64,000 nt of DNA from Ceriagrion tenellum (taxonomy: Eukaryota > Arthropoda > Insecta > Odonata > Coenagrionidae): the NCBI GenBank assembly GCA_963169105.1, contig OY720643.1, positions 82,009,696 to 82,073,695 of the forward strand, given 5' to 3'. Below the pieces are notes generated by a model. The model did no database searches and was not told the DNA's origin. It worked only from the letters and a program-made list of their open reading frames with translations. A program made the translations under genes and the position numbers. Positions 21,834 through 32,060 of this stretch are shown piece after piece. Numbering within the stretch: position 1 is the first letter of the stretch; every line of letters starts with the position of its first letter.

Positions 21834-22173
21834 TACAGTGAAACCCCTCTTAACGACCACTCCTATTCAGTAACCACTCCTCTTAACGACCATTTTTCAG
21901 CGGAACCGTCGATGGTCAGGTTTCATAAGTGTATATACAATTAATATGCATTGAAATTTCCCAAGGGCAACTAAATTATGAGAAAATAAACGCCACATGA
22001 ATTCGGAAAAACAGCACCGTCGCTTCAAGAGTTTTTCTATTTTTTCAAATCAGCCGCCCGTTTATTTGCATAATATGTACTGCTAGAAACTGAACTCCTG
22101 TCTAACGACCACCCCTCTTAACGGCCATTTTTCAGCGTAACTGTGGAGTTCGCTTAATACAGGTTTCACTGTA
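21834..22173. mobile_element. Tc1/mariner-type MITE with TA duplication, composite
   Basis: Terminal inverted repeats CAGTGAAACCCC (21836) and GGTTTCACTG (ending 22171) are flanked by TA on both sides, as for Tc1/mariner/pogo elements. Inside are two direct units: 21836 to about 21936, and 22086 to 22171, the latter starting with a decayed AACTGAACTCCTGTCTAACG. Each unit contains CTCTTAACG-CCATTTTTCAGCG and ends CAGGTTTCA. They are separated by about 150 bases of AT-rich filler. No transposase. Confidence 0.85.
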
Positions 22174-22296
22174 GTATATAAAATAATAGAATAATCTCAG
22201 TATCGTAACACTCAAGGTAATGGTCTCACCAAGACACCTGTGCTTTATTGAACGGCTCGTACCTTCGCATTAATTTTTCATCCGGTTTTCTCGGGC

Positions 22297-22539
22297 TAAC
22301 GGTGATAAACTCCACTTTCTCGGGCGAGATGTTTTAGAACAGCATGTTGAACAATGAAGCTCAGATGATATCGTACTGCCTACCAAATTTATTTAAAACT
22401 CTTACTACACGTGTTTCAACTGTCTAGCAGTCATGCCTGATGATGACTGTTAGACAGTTGAAACACGTGTAGTAAGAGTTTTAAATAAATTTGGTAGACA
22501 GTACGATATCATCTGAGCTTCATTGTTTAACGGTGATAA
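22297..22539. mobile_element. Palindromic insertion with 12-bp duplication and hammerhead-like loop
   Basis: The direct repeat TAACGGTGATAA occurs at 22297-22308 and 22528-22539, so 22309-22527 looks like an insertion. Within and just beyond it, arms 22346-22434 and 22443-22531 are inverted copies (89 bases, 3 mismatches, no gaps) around the 8-base loop GCCTGATG. Reading across the loop on the plus strand gives CTGATGA (22437-22443), a hairpin with stem ACTGT/ACAGT, then GAAAC (22460-22464) and ACGTGT. This resembles a hammerhead ribozyme core with a very short third stem, but one unpaired T follows CTGATGA. No protein is encoded. Confidence 0.75.
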
Positions 22540-22589
22540 GTATATTCTCTTCTTTTAACAACCCCGAAAGAAAATAGTATGATGAGTAT

Positions 22590-23195
22590 ATTCATTCATT
22601 GGTTGTTCAATCCTGACATTGGTAGACTGCATCCCTTCACCCTTCCCTATCAAATGGTTGTTCCCTTACCTCCTGGTATCTCTTCCCATTTACTTTACTC
22701 TTTAGTTGGTCCATGAACCTATTCCTGGGTGTTCTTCTGCGGACTTTTCCTTCTATTTTGCATTCAATTCTGTTCTTCACAAACCCAATGTGTTTCAGGG
22801 AGTGTCCAATCCATCTGATTCTTCTTTTCTGTACGGTGTTCCATATGGTATATTCATCTTCTATTCTTCTGTACACTTCATCATTTCTTATATGGCCCGT
22901 CTATTTTGTCTTTAGCATCCTCCTCTAGCACTAGGTTTTTAAGGCTTCTAGTCTTTTCAGGTCAGCTTTTCCAATGGTGCATGCTTCCGATCCATTGAGT
23001 GCCACGCTCTACAAGAAAGTTGCCTTTTTCCCATGAACGCCTTCTTAGCTTGGGCTAGTCTCCGCTTGATGTCAGTTGTACTTCTTCTATCCCGCGTGAT
23101 GGTGCTTCCGAGATTGGTTAAGGAATCCACTTGCTCTAATTTCTCTCCTCTCAGGATGACTTCAACATTCAGCTTCTCTCTTGCATATCACGATT
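22590..23195 (-). pseudogene. RTE-like LINE, family R, copy 3
   Basis: Minus strand; the 3' end at the left carries the inverted signature (TTGGTTGTTCAATCCTGACA). The best frame, 22637-22876, encodes MYRRIEDEYTIWNTVQKRRI, RWIGHSLKHIGFVKNRIECK, IEGKVRRRTPRNRFMDQLKS and KVNGKRYQEVREQPFDREG. Further upstream in the element (22880-23195) the AQAKKAFMGK-like, HAGIEEVQLT-like and QVDSLTNLGSTITRDRRSTT-type blocks are still readable across frames. Only the post-catalytic RT region is present. Confidence 0.85.
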
Positions 23196-24769
23196 TAAGT
23201 CTTCGTAGTGGGTATATATGTGTGTCAAAAACATAACATTTAATAGTAAAAAATATGAGTTTATTCGTTTATCATTTGCAACAAGATACATACAAAATCA
23301 CCCTTTACGCTATTCCCTTCCCGGGAAGGCGAAATAAAAAAAATAATTGTAGCTTCAGGCCAAGGAGACCGGCTCTTAAAAATTCTCAACAGTATGCGTC
23401 ATCTTTTGGAGATCAGTTCTCGGGTTTCCTTCCGCGTGTTTTACCTTCAGTTTCTCCAGCCATCCCGCTGACGTCTTTAGGGCGATGACGCCAGTTCATC
23501 CTTACATGCCTCTTCCACTTAGATTACATTCACACATTGCTTCAAACATGCTTTCTCAAAGTTCTCCATTACCCATTCTTTCACAATGTTGAAATAAAGT
23601 TATTTTTCATTCCCTTACACTTATTTTGATATTTATGTAAGGATTTATGACGAATTGCTTCGATTGTTCATTCCATAAACAAGAATATGTTAATTGACGA
23701 AACAGTCAATTTGGGGAAGAGAGAAATTTCATCGCAAACATATAGACATTTTATGAAAACAAGCAGATAAAATGATTAAATTTTAATTTTTTTTTAAACT
23801 CAAAAAAGCAATATTATTTCCAATCAGGCATAAATTTACAATTAAATCTCAAAATTCCTCATCTTAGTGGTCCATTTCACCGAGTTCCCCGATGACTTTC
23901 TCGGTCAATCCTCCCCTCTCACATAACTCACTCCAACATCACTTATATCTTGCTGTTTGTCCCTCATCTATTCTGTCTAATATAGCACAACCAATGTAGC
24001 ACACTTCTTTTTCATACACAAGACATGCAACCATGACAAATGACCTCCTATAACATGAATCAACTGGAAGGTTAGCAAACTTTTCGCCAACTCACATAGA
24101 TCTATTTGTCGTCGTTTGTGTAATCTGAAGCACAATGAAGGATGTTTAACGGTAGCGGTTTAGCGGTAGCGGTAACTTGAAACTCTTTAAAGGGAAAGCA
24201 CTCATGATTTTCCAAAAAAATAAAAGCCTATCGGACCATAATTGGGAAAATACGGTATATTGAAAGCAATTACGGGCTACCTACACTCCTCTGTCCGTTT
24301 CCAAATGTCAATTAAGGGAGCTTCGACGTTTTAATGAGATGAATGTCACTTTATTTTTTTTTTCTCTTCGGTTTTGACTAACGCAGTCATTAAGGTATCC
24401 ACTCAAAGTAAAATATTAAATAAACGTTGAAATGACAGCTATCCCGCGATGAAAGGTGTGGAATTCATATGTATGTATCTTCCACTCCAGTGTCCGGATC
24501 GGGGTCATTTGAAAATGTGGGTCATCCACTTCGTCCGGCGCTTTTATCGATATGTGGGCAAAGAGGATCGCGCGCGCGTTTTAATGCACGGGAGATATGT
24601 TACGGGGTAATTCAACAGGGATTATGGGCCGTCGGCCACTCCCCCAACAGAATCTGACCCAGGTACCGACACCGGCGTCTGCCCTTCGTTTTAAGGCGGG
24701 CCGAGTGAAGGGTCTAAAACTGTTATCCTACCCTAAAATTAGGCTTTGCTAGTCTCGTGAATTAATTAC
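23196..24769. other. Unassigned, with a CpG-rich patch at 24470-24720
   Basis: 23272-23330 has a motif (ATACATACAAAATCACCC then TTCCCTTCCCGGGAAGGC) resembling 31375-31420, so it is probably a short dispersed repeat. 24150-24180 is a small GGTAGC repeat. 24470-24720 is richer in GC and CpG (GGATCGCGCGCGCG) but shows no gene I recognise. An open frame at 24469-24657 is unsupported. Confidence 0.35.
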
Positions 24770-24873
24770 CGCATCGTTCGCTAGCTGTGGAGTTAGGAGC
24801 GGGGCAATAAATTCCATATCTTTAAGCGGGGAAGGCACGCCATCTAAAACTGTCAGCTCGCATGGGGTAAATT
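24770..24873. repeat. Dispersed repeat, copy 1 (partner 25594-25689)
   Basis: Shares GCAATA-ATTCCATATC, then TTAGC or TTAAGC, GGCA-GCC-TCT-AAACTGT and AGC-CGC with 25594-25689 in the same orientation. Estimated by eye at about 70 percent identity. Non-coding and more GC-rich than its surroundings. Confidence 0.55.
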
Positions 24874-25593
24874 GAAAACAATATCGATGTATCTTAATTG
24901 GATGTTTCAGCATACCCTAGGGATAATTGTGCAAGCAATCTTCAGGCTTGCACTCCCGTCCATTATATCAGGTCATTCAACGTGAGATGATCGTGGACAG
25001 GATGAGACAATAAATTGAACTGAATTAAAAAGAGAGTAATCCGTGAAAACCATTTTCCACATTACTCGAAACAAGACAACTTTCAAGTTTGTTCTGTAAC
25101 CCATTAAATATCACGTCAACGAAGACGATAAAATTTCATTAAATTTAATTCTAAAAACGCATAAACCTTAGTAAGATGAAGACTGAACTTTATGGAATAT
25201 TTCCAATAGTAAATGAAAAAACTTAGAAGCCTTGCACGACATATTTTCTCAAGACTGCCGGTTATGGCTGTTAAGCTACAATCAGACACCATAGAATGAA
25301 CCCAGCTTAGTATTTTTGCCACAGTTTAATTTATCTCCAGTCCATTAATTTAGGTTATTACTATTGTGTTGTAATTGACGAGTGCATAACGGCCGAGACC
25401 TTGATAAAAATCAAATCCTGAAAAACAAAAATTTCTGCTCGATTTTAATGAAAAAAATCCACGCAACTGAAACGTATAACTATGCTAGCTTTACTTCACA
25501 CTGAATCGACAATGATGAAGTAAAAAAAAACAACCAAAAAGTTTTTATACATACAGTTATAATTACGTCTACCTTTTCCGAATAATTCTTCAA
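24874..25593. other. No recognised feature
   Basis: AT-rich spacer between two copies of a small repeat. Confidence 0.4.
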
Positions 25594-25689
25594 CGCCTCT
25601 TCCGCTTTACGGAGTCATATTAGCAATATATTCCATATCGCTTAGCAGAGAGGCATGCCTTCTGAAACTGTGAGCCCGCGGGAGAAAAA
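25594..25689. repeat. Dispersed repeat, copy 2 (partner 24770-24873)
   Basis: Second copy of the block at 24770-24873, about 820 bases downstream in the same orientation. It contains AGCAATATATTCCATATCGC and CTTCTGAAACTGTGAGCCCG. Class unknown. Confidence 0.55.
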
Positions 25690-26261
25690 TCTTCCGACTT
25701 TGCGTTATTTACATTTATTTTTTTATGCGTTTATTTTATTTATTAAACATTTATGTTTCTCAGTTGAGCATTCTGATGGTACATCCGTGTCTCCTTCTAT
25801 TTAGAACTGAAACGGTGCGCATGTTGAAAGTGGATGTTATGCTCAATTGAAAAGAAGATCATCGCTATGTGAACACGTTAGAAGATATAGTATCATGGTG
25901 GGAGATCATCAAATCATCAAAAGTAATTATTGACTGTATAAGGCTAGCAATGATGATGCATGGCCCACTATCACATAAACCAATTTGAATTCTCTTGTAG
26001 AAGAGATAGACGGCGCAATTGATTCAATATTCTTAGACACAGGCCTCGTCTGATACATCAGCACACACAGTGAAATTTAAGGCAAAATCTTCTTATTTAC
26101 GCTCTATGTTAAGGCATGAACCAGTTTCCCGCAGTTTATGCTCCAATTACCTCACCTCTACGTACTGCTCTCTTTAATTATCTGTCTACACCTCGAATTC
26201 TACCTGGAAAAACATCTCTGCATATCGTAACTATTCTTCTGTCTGAAGATAGTTTGGGCGA
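25690..26261. other. No recognised feature
   Basis: AT-rich. The open frame starting at 26116 runs into the following repeat. Confidence 0.4.
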
Positions 26262-26760
26262 AATGTCATTTCACCTAGAAATCAATAAATTTGGTCTCAT
26301 TTTAAAGAAAAATATCTCATCCTTCCAAAGATGCCAAATATCAGCTCCTACCGGACTACTTTCTGAGATTTTTATTAAAAAAAGACTAGCCCTTTCGAAT
26401 AGGAAATGGTACGTGTATGCACTCCAAAGATATTATTCAATAAATGAGGAGTTTCTAACACTTAGATCTCGTCAAAAAACTAACAATGTGTAGTTTGTAA
26501 GTTTTCTCAACAATTTTTTAAAAATAAATTACATTGTACATGCAGTAATTTCCTCAGGATAACAAAACACTTTCCACTGTGAAGTAGGTAGTTTTAAACG
26601 TCTCGCGTGAAAAAATGAGTCGACTTATATTAATAACGTTATTTTATTACTAGGAATTCCAGTTACATAAATGTATATTATTGAACCATTAATAATGTAA
26701 TATTTTGTTCATGCTTTCTACAGCTGCTGTAAGCAAAAATTAAAATTCGAATATGATCTC
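26262..26760 (+). repeat. Unclassified 500-bp dispersed repeat X, copy 1
   Basis: Aligns over its whole length in the same orientation with 31558-32060. Shared anchors include TCATTTCACCTAGA, ATCAATAAATTTGGTCTC, GTATGCACTC, TTTCTAACAC, CGTCAAAAAA and AAAATAAAT, with many substitutions. An open frame of 125 codons (26116-26493) overlaps its first half and encodes MSFHLEINKFGLILKKNISS; the other copy reads EISFHLDINKFGLLSKKK but then breaks. I do not recognise the protein. It could be a decayed transposon terminus or 3' UTR. Confidence 0.6.
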
Positions 26761-28317
26761 CATTATGAATTGGAAAATATCTTATTCAAACTACCATAAA
26801 TTCTGTTCTTGAGTCAATTCCATTTCTGCTTCAAGCCGTTTGCCCATTAGTTGATACTTTCTACCTGGCAGTCCTGTTCACTGCTTTTTTCCTCATTGTG
26901 CCTTGAATGTTTTTTAACTCTTAAGGAGTTTTAGGGATACAACGAAATCAAATGATTAAATAAGATATTTCAGTACACCACATTGCAAATGTCGGGGAAA
27001 CTTTTTCAGGTTTTCTCTTAAGTCCAATAACGCAGTTAGGAAGAAGCTCCCGGGAAAACACAATTAACTGAAGTGAAAATGTAAGCGATGAAATAGTGAA
27101 TACCAATTTGCACACCATGCCGGGTGATGTTAGAAGTGTATAATATCACAACACTATGGAATTCACATGTTTTATTAGCTTCTCTCTATAATTTATAAAA
27201 TAATTATAAATAATGGTGCAAGATGATGCATTTTGCGTATTGCACTGATCACCCAGATATTTTTCTATAGCGCTCTTTAACTTTTAAACATACGATATCT
27301 ACAGGTCCAAAAACCACTAGGATCCACTCCCTGTTGTCTTATGACGTAGAATCCAGTGGAAAAAAATATTCGAAGAGAAATATTCTCGTAATACCACCAG
27401 TTGTAGTGACCAAGTTTACGAAATATTGTATTACTTAAAATATAACACCTTAATCTGAAGAGAGATTCTGGAAAGAATCCTTTCGCTAAGGAACAGATTC
27501 TAACTATAGTTTCATACGACAATTTACTATAATATCACAGTAAAGGAAACGTAAAAATCGCTGCATATTTTAGCAAAATCATTAAGCTTCTTTTGATCTC
27601 AAACTTATCTTCCATCGTTAGTGGGGTGCCTGAATTGAAGAGAAAATAACACAGACATTTCATATTCGGTTCACGCGAGTCAAGGTTGAACATAAATTCT
27701 TGTTATGACATGTAACGATGCTATTTCGTGAACCCAGATCTCAGCTATAAATTAATAATGGATTAAGAATGGCTTTAAGGGAAAGACAATCAATAAACAT
27801 AAGTCTTTTGGGTGTGCTATCACGGCAGTGAGCAAGAGATACTGCCTTTGAAATTACAAAACCACCGAGAGCGCAACGTTCAACACAGAGACGGTAAAAT
27901 CGTTCCAGCAGCTTAAATGCTTTCAAACCTCGTAAGTTTACCCGACTATTCCATGGGAGGTCGTTTAAGGCCGTGTAATCTTCCGACGGGCGAAAAATTG
28001 CTACTATTGTCTAATAGGTTTTTGTCTGATTTTATAAGGGGACAGATTAGCAAGCTTATTGTTTCCAGTACAAGACACTATTCAAAGGCAGATTAAAGAT
28101 TGCAAGAATTAAACTAACTTTGCAATATCTGCTCAATTATAATCGGAGAATTTAGCGACATATTATGCATGAAAGATCTTTAATGGGTGCACAAGTATTC
28201 TGTGAAAATAATCGGAAATTTTTTAACATTATCTTTCATTATTTATTCATATCACTTTTTTGAGGATTTCTTTAAGTAATAAAATGAAGCAATAATGGTA
28301 AAATGACAAATACTATG
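26761..28317. other. No recognised feature
   Basis: AT-rich. Minus-strand open frames at 27277-27522 and 27741-27926 have no recognisable domain. Confidence 0.4.
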
Positions 28318-28975
28318 TTCAAAGGAGACAGGACTACACACGAGGAAACTGTGTGAAAAGATTCGTGTGGATCGAGGCACTATGCGGATGGAAAATATGG
28401 ACTATTGGAAAGGTAGGCCACAAATGACAGTTTTCGAAGGAGGAGGACGCTGAAGAAATAATCGACGGATAAAATAAGAAATGAAGAAGTTTACAGAAGA
28501 GCAAATAAGGAAAGTACCCTTTGAGCACCATGCAGAAAAGAAGAACCAGAGGGATTGGTCATATCCTGAGGCACAATAGACTAGCGATGAATGTTAATGG
28601 AGGAAAAATAGAAGGAAAAGTAACCAATGACAGCGCACCTGACGGAATTGGTGGGAAAAATGGCCCCTTTATCATATGGCCGGACACAATCACATATATC
28701 CTCACTTATGATTTGAAAAAAACAGCTGCAAAAGTATCAAAACTGTCGTCTACGACAATGGAAACACGCGGAAGAGAGCCCGAAAAACCTTTACTGCCAT
28801 CTAAACGACTCCACGGAAGCATTCGAGTTCCAAGAAGGAAAAGTCCCTAAAGGAAGGACATGGGATAAATGTATCGGACAAATATAGAGGAAAGTAGATT
28901 AAAAGAGCTACCAGGAAGTAAACAAATCAACATTAGACAGGGAGGGATACAGGGCTGCAGTCGACCAATCATACT
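28318..28975 (+). pseudogene. RTE-like LINE, family R, copy 4, interrupted
   Basis: Plus strand, 5'-truncated within the CSKKIGLQTRK block (28318 onward), continuing through the VWS-AL-G-ENMDYWKG-like block, MQKRRTRGIGHILRHNRLAM (28545-28600) and GGKIEGKV. The frame is then broken by the insertion at 28622-28832, and resumes with PKGRTWDKC, a decayed RKVD block, SYQEVNKSTLDREGYRAAVD and the family 3' end near 28965. Post-catalytic RT only. Confidence 0.85.
28610..28844. mobile_element. 211-bp insertion with 12-bp target duplication
   Basis: AGAAGGAAAAGT is present at 28610-28621 and 28833-28844. Removing one copy and the intervening 211 bases restores the uninterrupted RTE-like reading frame (GKIEGKV then PKGR), so this is a clean insertion. 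The inserted DNA begins AACCAATGACAGCGCACCTG and ends CATTCGAGTTCCA. No inverted termini, poly-A tail, tRNA boxes or protein are visible. The length of the duplication favours a LINE-mobilised or other retrotransposed fragment. Identity unknown. Confidence 0.75.
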
Positions 28976-28994
28976 CTTTACACCCTAGAGAGAA

Positions 28995-29393
28995 AAATTT
29001 TACCCCAGACAGAAAAATTTAACCAAAAAAAATTAATAAAATATATCGGAAAGCTGCGCGCATCGTTAAAAACTGCAACAAGCGAGAGTTTCTCAGCTTT
29101 TAGAGGGATTAGGATGGGAGCCGCTAGAGACTCCGAGGCTGCGCGCTAGACTCTTCTTTTCAATTCCAAACACGATAATATAATCGAGATATTTTCCAAA
29201 CAGATAGCCATAAAAATATGTTCTTTCCTTGCACAATAATTGTCAGCAATAATACTGGAGCTCCACTTAAAACACACCTGTAATTTTAAGCAATTCACCT
29301 CCCAAAACTCCATCCTTTACATGGATGGTATCCTAAGAGTCCTCTGCCACAAGTCCATGCGGCGGCAGGGTAGTAAGTAGACTAAGATGTTGC
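28995..29393 (+). pseudogene. LINE family L, copy 5 (3' end)
   Basis: The translation starts at a LTKKN-NKIYRKAARIVKNC-type block (about 29000-29070), continues LLEGLGWEPLETPRLRARLF (29095-29155), a shortened middle, and the FFPCTI remnant (about 29220), then the 3' UTR with the ATGCGGCGG-CAGGGTAGTA signature and a poor TAGATG-like tail near 29393. It has internal deletions compared with copy 1. It sits only about 20 bases after the end of the family-R copy. Confidence 0.8.
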
Positions 29394-29814
29394 AAGGTGA
29401 ATCCATAGGTGCCGTCTTAATCATTTCGAAGTGAGTGAAATCTCGTACCTCTCCAATTTCAACCCTCTCATCCAACCCAACTAATCTAAGGCGGGCGATA
29501 CAATTCAAACGAGATTTGCGCAAAATAAATTTTATCCACGGCCGATGCAAGGCTGAGGGAATCGTAGAGAATTGGGGACGCGAGCTTCGAATGGAGTTCT
29601 CTGAAAACGACCCGCTGCGCTGAGGATTTGTTACTTCCCATGCAGCGACGCAGGGTGAATAAGGTACGTTCTAAATCATGGTAGAAGTCGTGTAAATCTC
29701 ATCATTTACATCAGTACGTGACTCACAATAAGAATCGTCATGGAAAAAAGGCTCAGTCCGTTAAGTCTTCAAGCTGATCTCATGACACGATGCAGTTTAG
29801 GATTGCAACTTCAT
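29394..29814. other. No recognised feature
   Basis: Overlapping open frames on both strands (29317-29550 minus, 29435-29623 plus) without recognised domains. Slightly GC-richer than the surroundings. Confidence 0.35.
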
Positions 29815-30120
29815 GTACATCTAATCCATGGAGATAGATGTAGAGGGCGCTTGCGACTGGGGCCAATGGCAGAGGCTGTAACATTGGTGAGGCCTGTCCG
29901 TAATCATTGTTAGCCCCGATTTTTCTGGAGAGTATATGGGCTGACGTCTTAATTTTTCAATTTTACTATATTTTGCATCGATAATTAACCTGTAATCAGC
30001 ATGCACTTACTTCTTTGATATGCATTATGCCCACAAATGAAAAAATAACTTGGTTTCTTCCACTGATTAATTTTCTTGGTACAACATGTTTCGACACAGC
30101 GATGTCATTATCAGCTTATT
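29815..30120 (-). repeat. Family H repeat with hammerhead-like end, copy 2
   Basis: Aligns with 13970-14285. It starts with a short hairpin (TACATCTA...TAGATGTA, about 29816-29840) and GAGGGCGCTTGCGACTGG, and contains ATCATTGTTAGCCCCGATTT and TGTAATCAGCATGCACTTAC. Read on the minus strand, the right end gives CTGATAA (30108-30114), a 14-15-base hairpin region, then GAAAC (30088-30092) and ATGTTGTACCAAGAA. Its last 75 bases reappear inverted at 31235-31320. Non-coding. Confidence 0.65.
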
Positions 30121-30177
30121 ATAGCTAATTATACTATATTATAGATATTTCATGCACTGCGGATGGCACTTCTACAC

Positions 30178-31029
30178 GGGGTGTTTTAGGAGGAAAGCTC
30201 AAAACTCCTGGGGGAGGTAGGGGAGGTGATTTTAAGCATTTTTTGTCCTGTCAACATGGGTCGCAACTCCTTAGTTACCGAGCTATGGCAACGCAAACAT
30301 TTTTCAGGAGTATTCTGCCATCACAGCGAAGAAACCGAATTTCAATAACTTGTATCAATTAAGGAAATTTGAAACTTTACACAGTGGTGCACAAGATATG
30401 TATTGCTCTTGTTCTGGTATCATCAATGCTAACGGTATCTTATTTTCAAGGTGGCTCTCGAATATTAGTCGAAATTTAATTCCTCAAATACAAATAATGC
30501 ACGATAGCACTCTTAATTTCAGAGATGTCAGAAAATCGGTATGAATAAAGCTTTTCTTAAATTTATTTGTCAAGTCATTGCAGAAAAAGCATATATCTAT
30601 CTTTAAATATAAGGAAGATATGGTTACTTAATTAATGCTATTACAAAGAGGAAACAAATGTCCTTGTGGGTAAAACCTTTCATTTTCATTAAAAACCTCT
30701 GCGATTAGTGACACTAATTAACACTTGTTTTGGGAAAAAGACCCGAGGAGAATATGCAACCAAGGTCATGGTTTGGTCGCGGAGAGTTACAAATTTAACA
30801 ATAGCAAAAACAAAAAAGACTTTGAGGTTGGGTAAACAATATGAACGAAAAGTTTCTACCAATGAACTTCGTGTTTTCATGGTGCTTGTGGGATACTTCT
30901 GAAAAAATGTTTGCATTGCTATAGCTCGGTAACTAAGGAGTTGTGAACCCATGTTGATAGAACAAAAACTGCTTCAAATCACCTCCCCTACGTCCTCCAG
31001 CACTTTCAAATTTTCCTCCTGAAACATCC
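30178..31029. mobile_element. Element with about 150-bp terminal inverted repeats
   Basis: The left end begins GGGTGTTTTAGGAGGAAA; the right end inverted reads GGATGTTTCAGGAGGAAA. Homology of the arms continues through GGTAGGGGAGGTGATTT, CAACATGGGT, ACTCCTTAGTTACCGAGCTA and GCAAACATTTTTCAG (to about 30330; right arm 30885-31029). The 550-base interior has no recognisable transposase; open frames at 30350-30544, 30689-30952 and 30708-30902 are small or overlap the arms. A non-autonomous TIR transposon is likely; the superfamily is not determined and no clear target duplication is seen. Confidence 0.7.
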
Positions 31030-31224
31030 TATATAATACACGGCGGGAGTACAAACGTAAAAATACAGAAGTTATCAATTAAAGCAAATCAAAACCCTTC
31101 CTCAAAGAGGAGCAAGAAAAATATCCTGAGTGTAGCCTCCAATCTCTTACATGTCCAACACGCACCTTCCATTACACCTAGAATTTAGTCCAAGAAGGCT
31201 CCCTGATGTTGACACCGACGAGTG

Positions 31225-31320
31225 TGTGAAGTACCTGATGATAATGCCGTTGTGTTGAAACATGTTGTACCAAGAATATAAATCAGTGAAAGAAAACCAA
31301 GCTATTTTTTATTTTTGAAA
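31225..31320 (+). repeat. Family H terminal module, copy 3 (inverted relative to copy 2)
   Basis: Plus strand: CTGATGA (31235-31241), hairpin region TAATGCCGTTGTGTT, GAAAC (31257-31261), then ATGTTGTACCAAGAA and ATCAGTG-AAGAAAACCAAG, matching the minus strand of 30040-30114. The hairpin stem is weak (GT pairs). Together with copy 2 it encloses the TIR element at 30178-31029 in inverted orientation. Confidence 0.65.
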
Positions 31321-31557
31321 ATCAACTTTCACATAGTTGAGCCTGCAACCATGGAATTCATAATCATAGCATAAATGTATACATACCAATCACGCCGTTC
31401 CCTTCCGGGGTAGGCACAGTCATTAAGTTTCACTCATTAATACATATTTTTACACCTAGCTCTGCTTCCATATAGCCAGAATTAGAGTATATTAGCGTCC
31501 ATATTTTACTTTTAAAATGGAGGAAAACATTCATACTGTTAGCTTAAGGGTAGGAGC
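31321..31557. other. No recognised feature
   Basis: Contains CACGCCGTTCCCTTCCGG near 31390, similar to 23300-23330; otherwise unassigned. Confidence 0.35.
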
Positions 31558-32060
31558 GAGATATCATTTCACCTAGATATCAATAAATTTGGTCTCCTTT
31601 CAAAGAAAAAACTTCACGCTTCCAAAGATATCAAAATATTAACCCACTACCGCACTACTTTCCGAGATATTTGCCTAAAAATACCAGCCCGTGTAAGAAA
31701 GTACCCGGAAGGAAATAGCACCTGTATGCACTCGGGGAGACATCTAAAAAAATGGAAGGATTTCTAACACCCAGAATACGTCAAAAAATTAAGTGTGTAG
31801 AGCCTATTTTTTCTCGACCATTTTTGAAAATAAATCATATTGTCACCGCAGTTAGATTTTCATAACCTCATAAAACCTTCTGTAGCGAAGGAGTTTCAAA
31901 TTTACCGTGGGAACAAAAAGACTCAATATCAAGATTTATGTTCTTAATTTCATTTATTACAGAGAATTTTAGTCATATAACAGTATGTTATTGTACCATT
32001 TATATTACAATATTTACTTCATGCTACCATTGCTCTGGAATTCAAAACGTAAACTTGGAA
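31558..32060 (+). repeat. Unclassified dispersed repeat X, copy 2
   Basis: Second copy of the 26262-26760 repeat, diverged by substitutions and small indels. The reading frame that is open in copy 1 is interrupted here. Similarity ends near CATGCTACCATTGCTCTGG on the right. No known domain. Confidence 0.6.

Noticed and set aside
22435..22475. Hairpin at the palindrome centre as a transcription terminator
   Set aside because: Rho-independent terminators are bacterial, and no T-run or gene context is present; a mobile-element palindrome explains it better.
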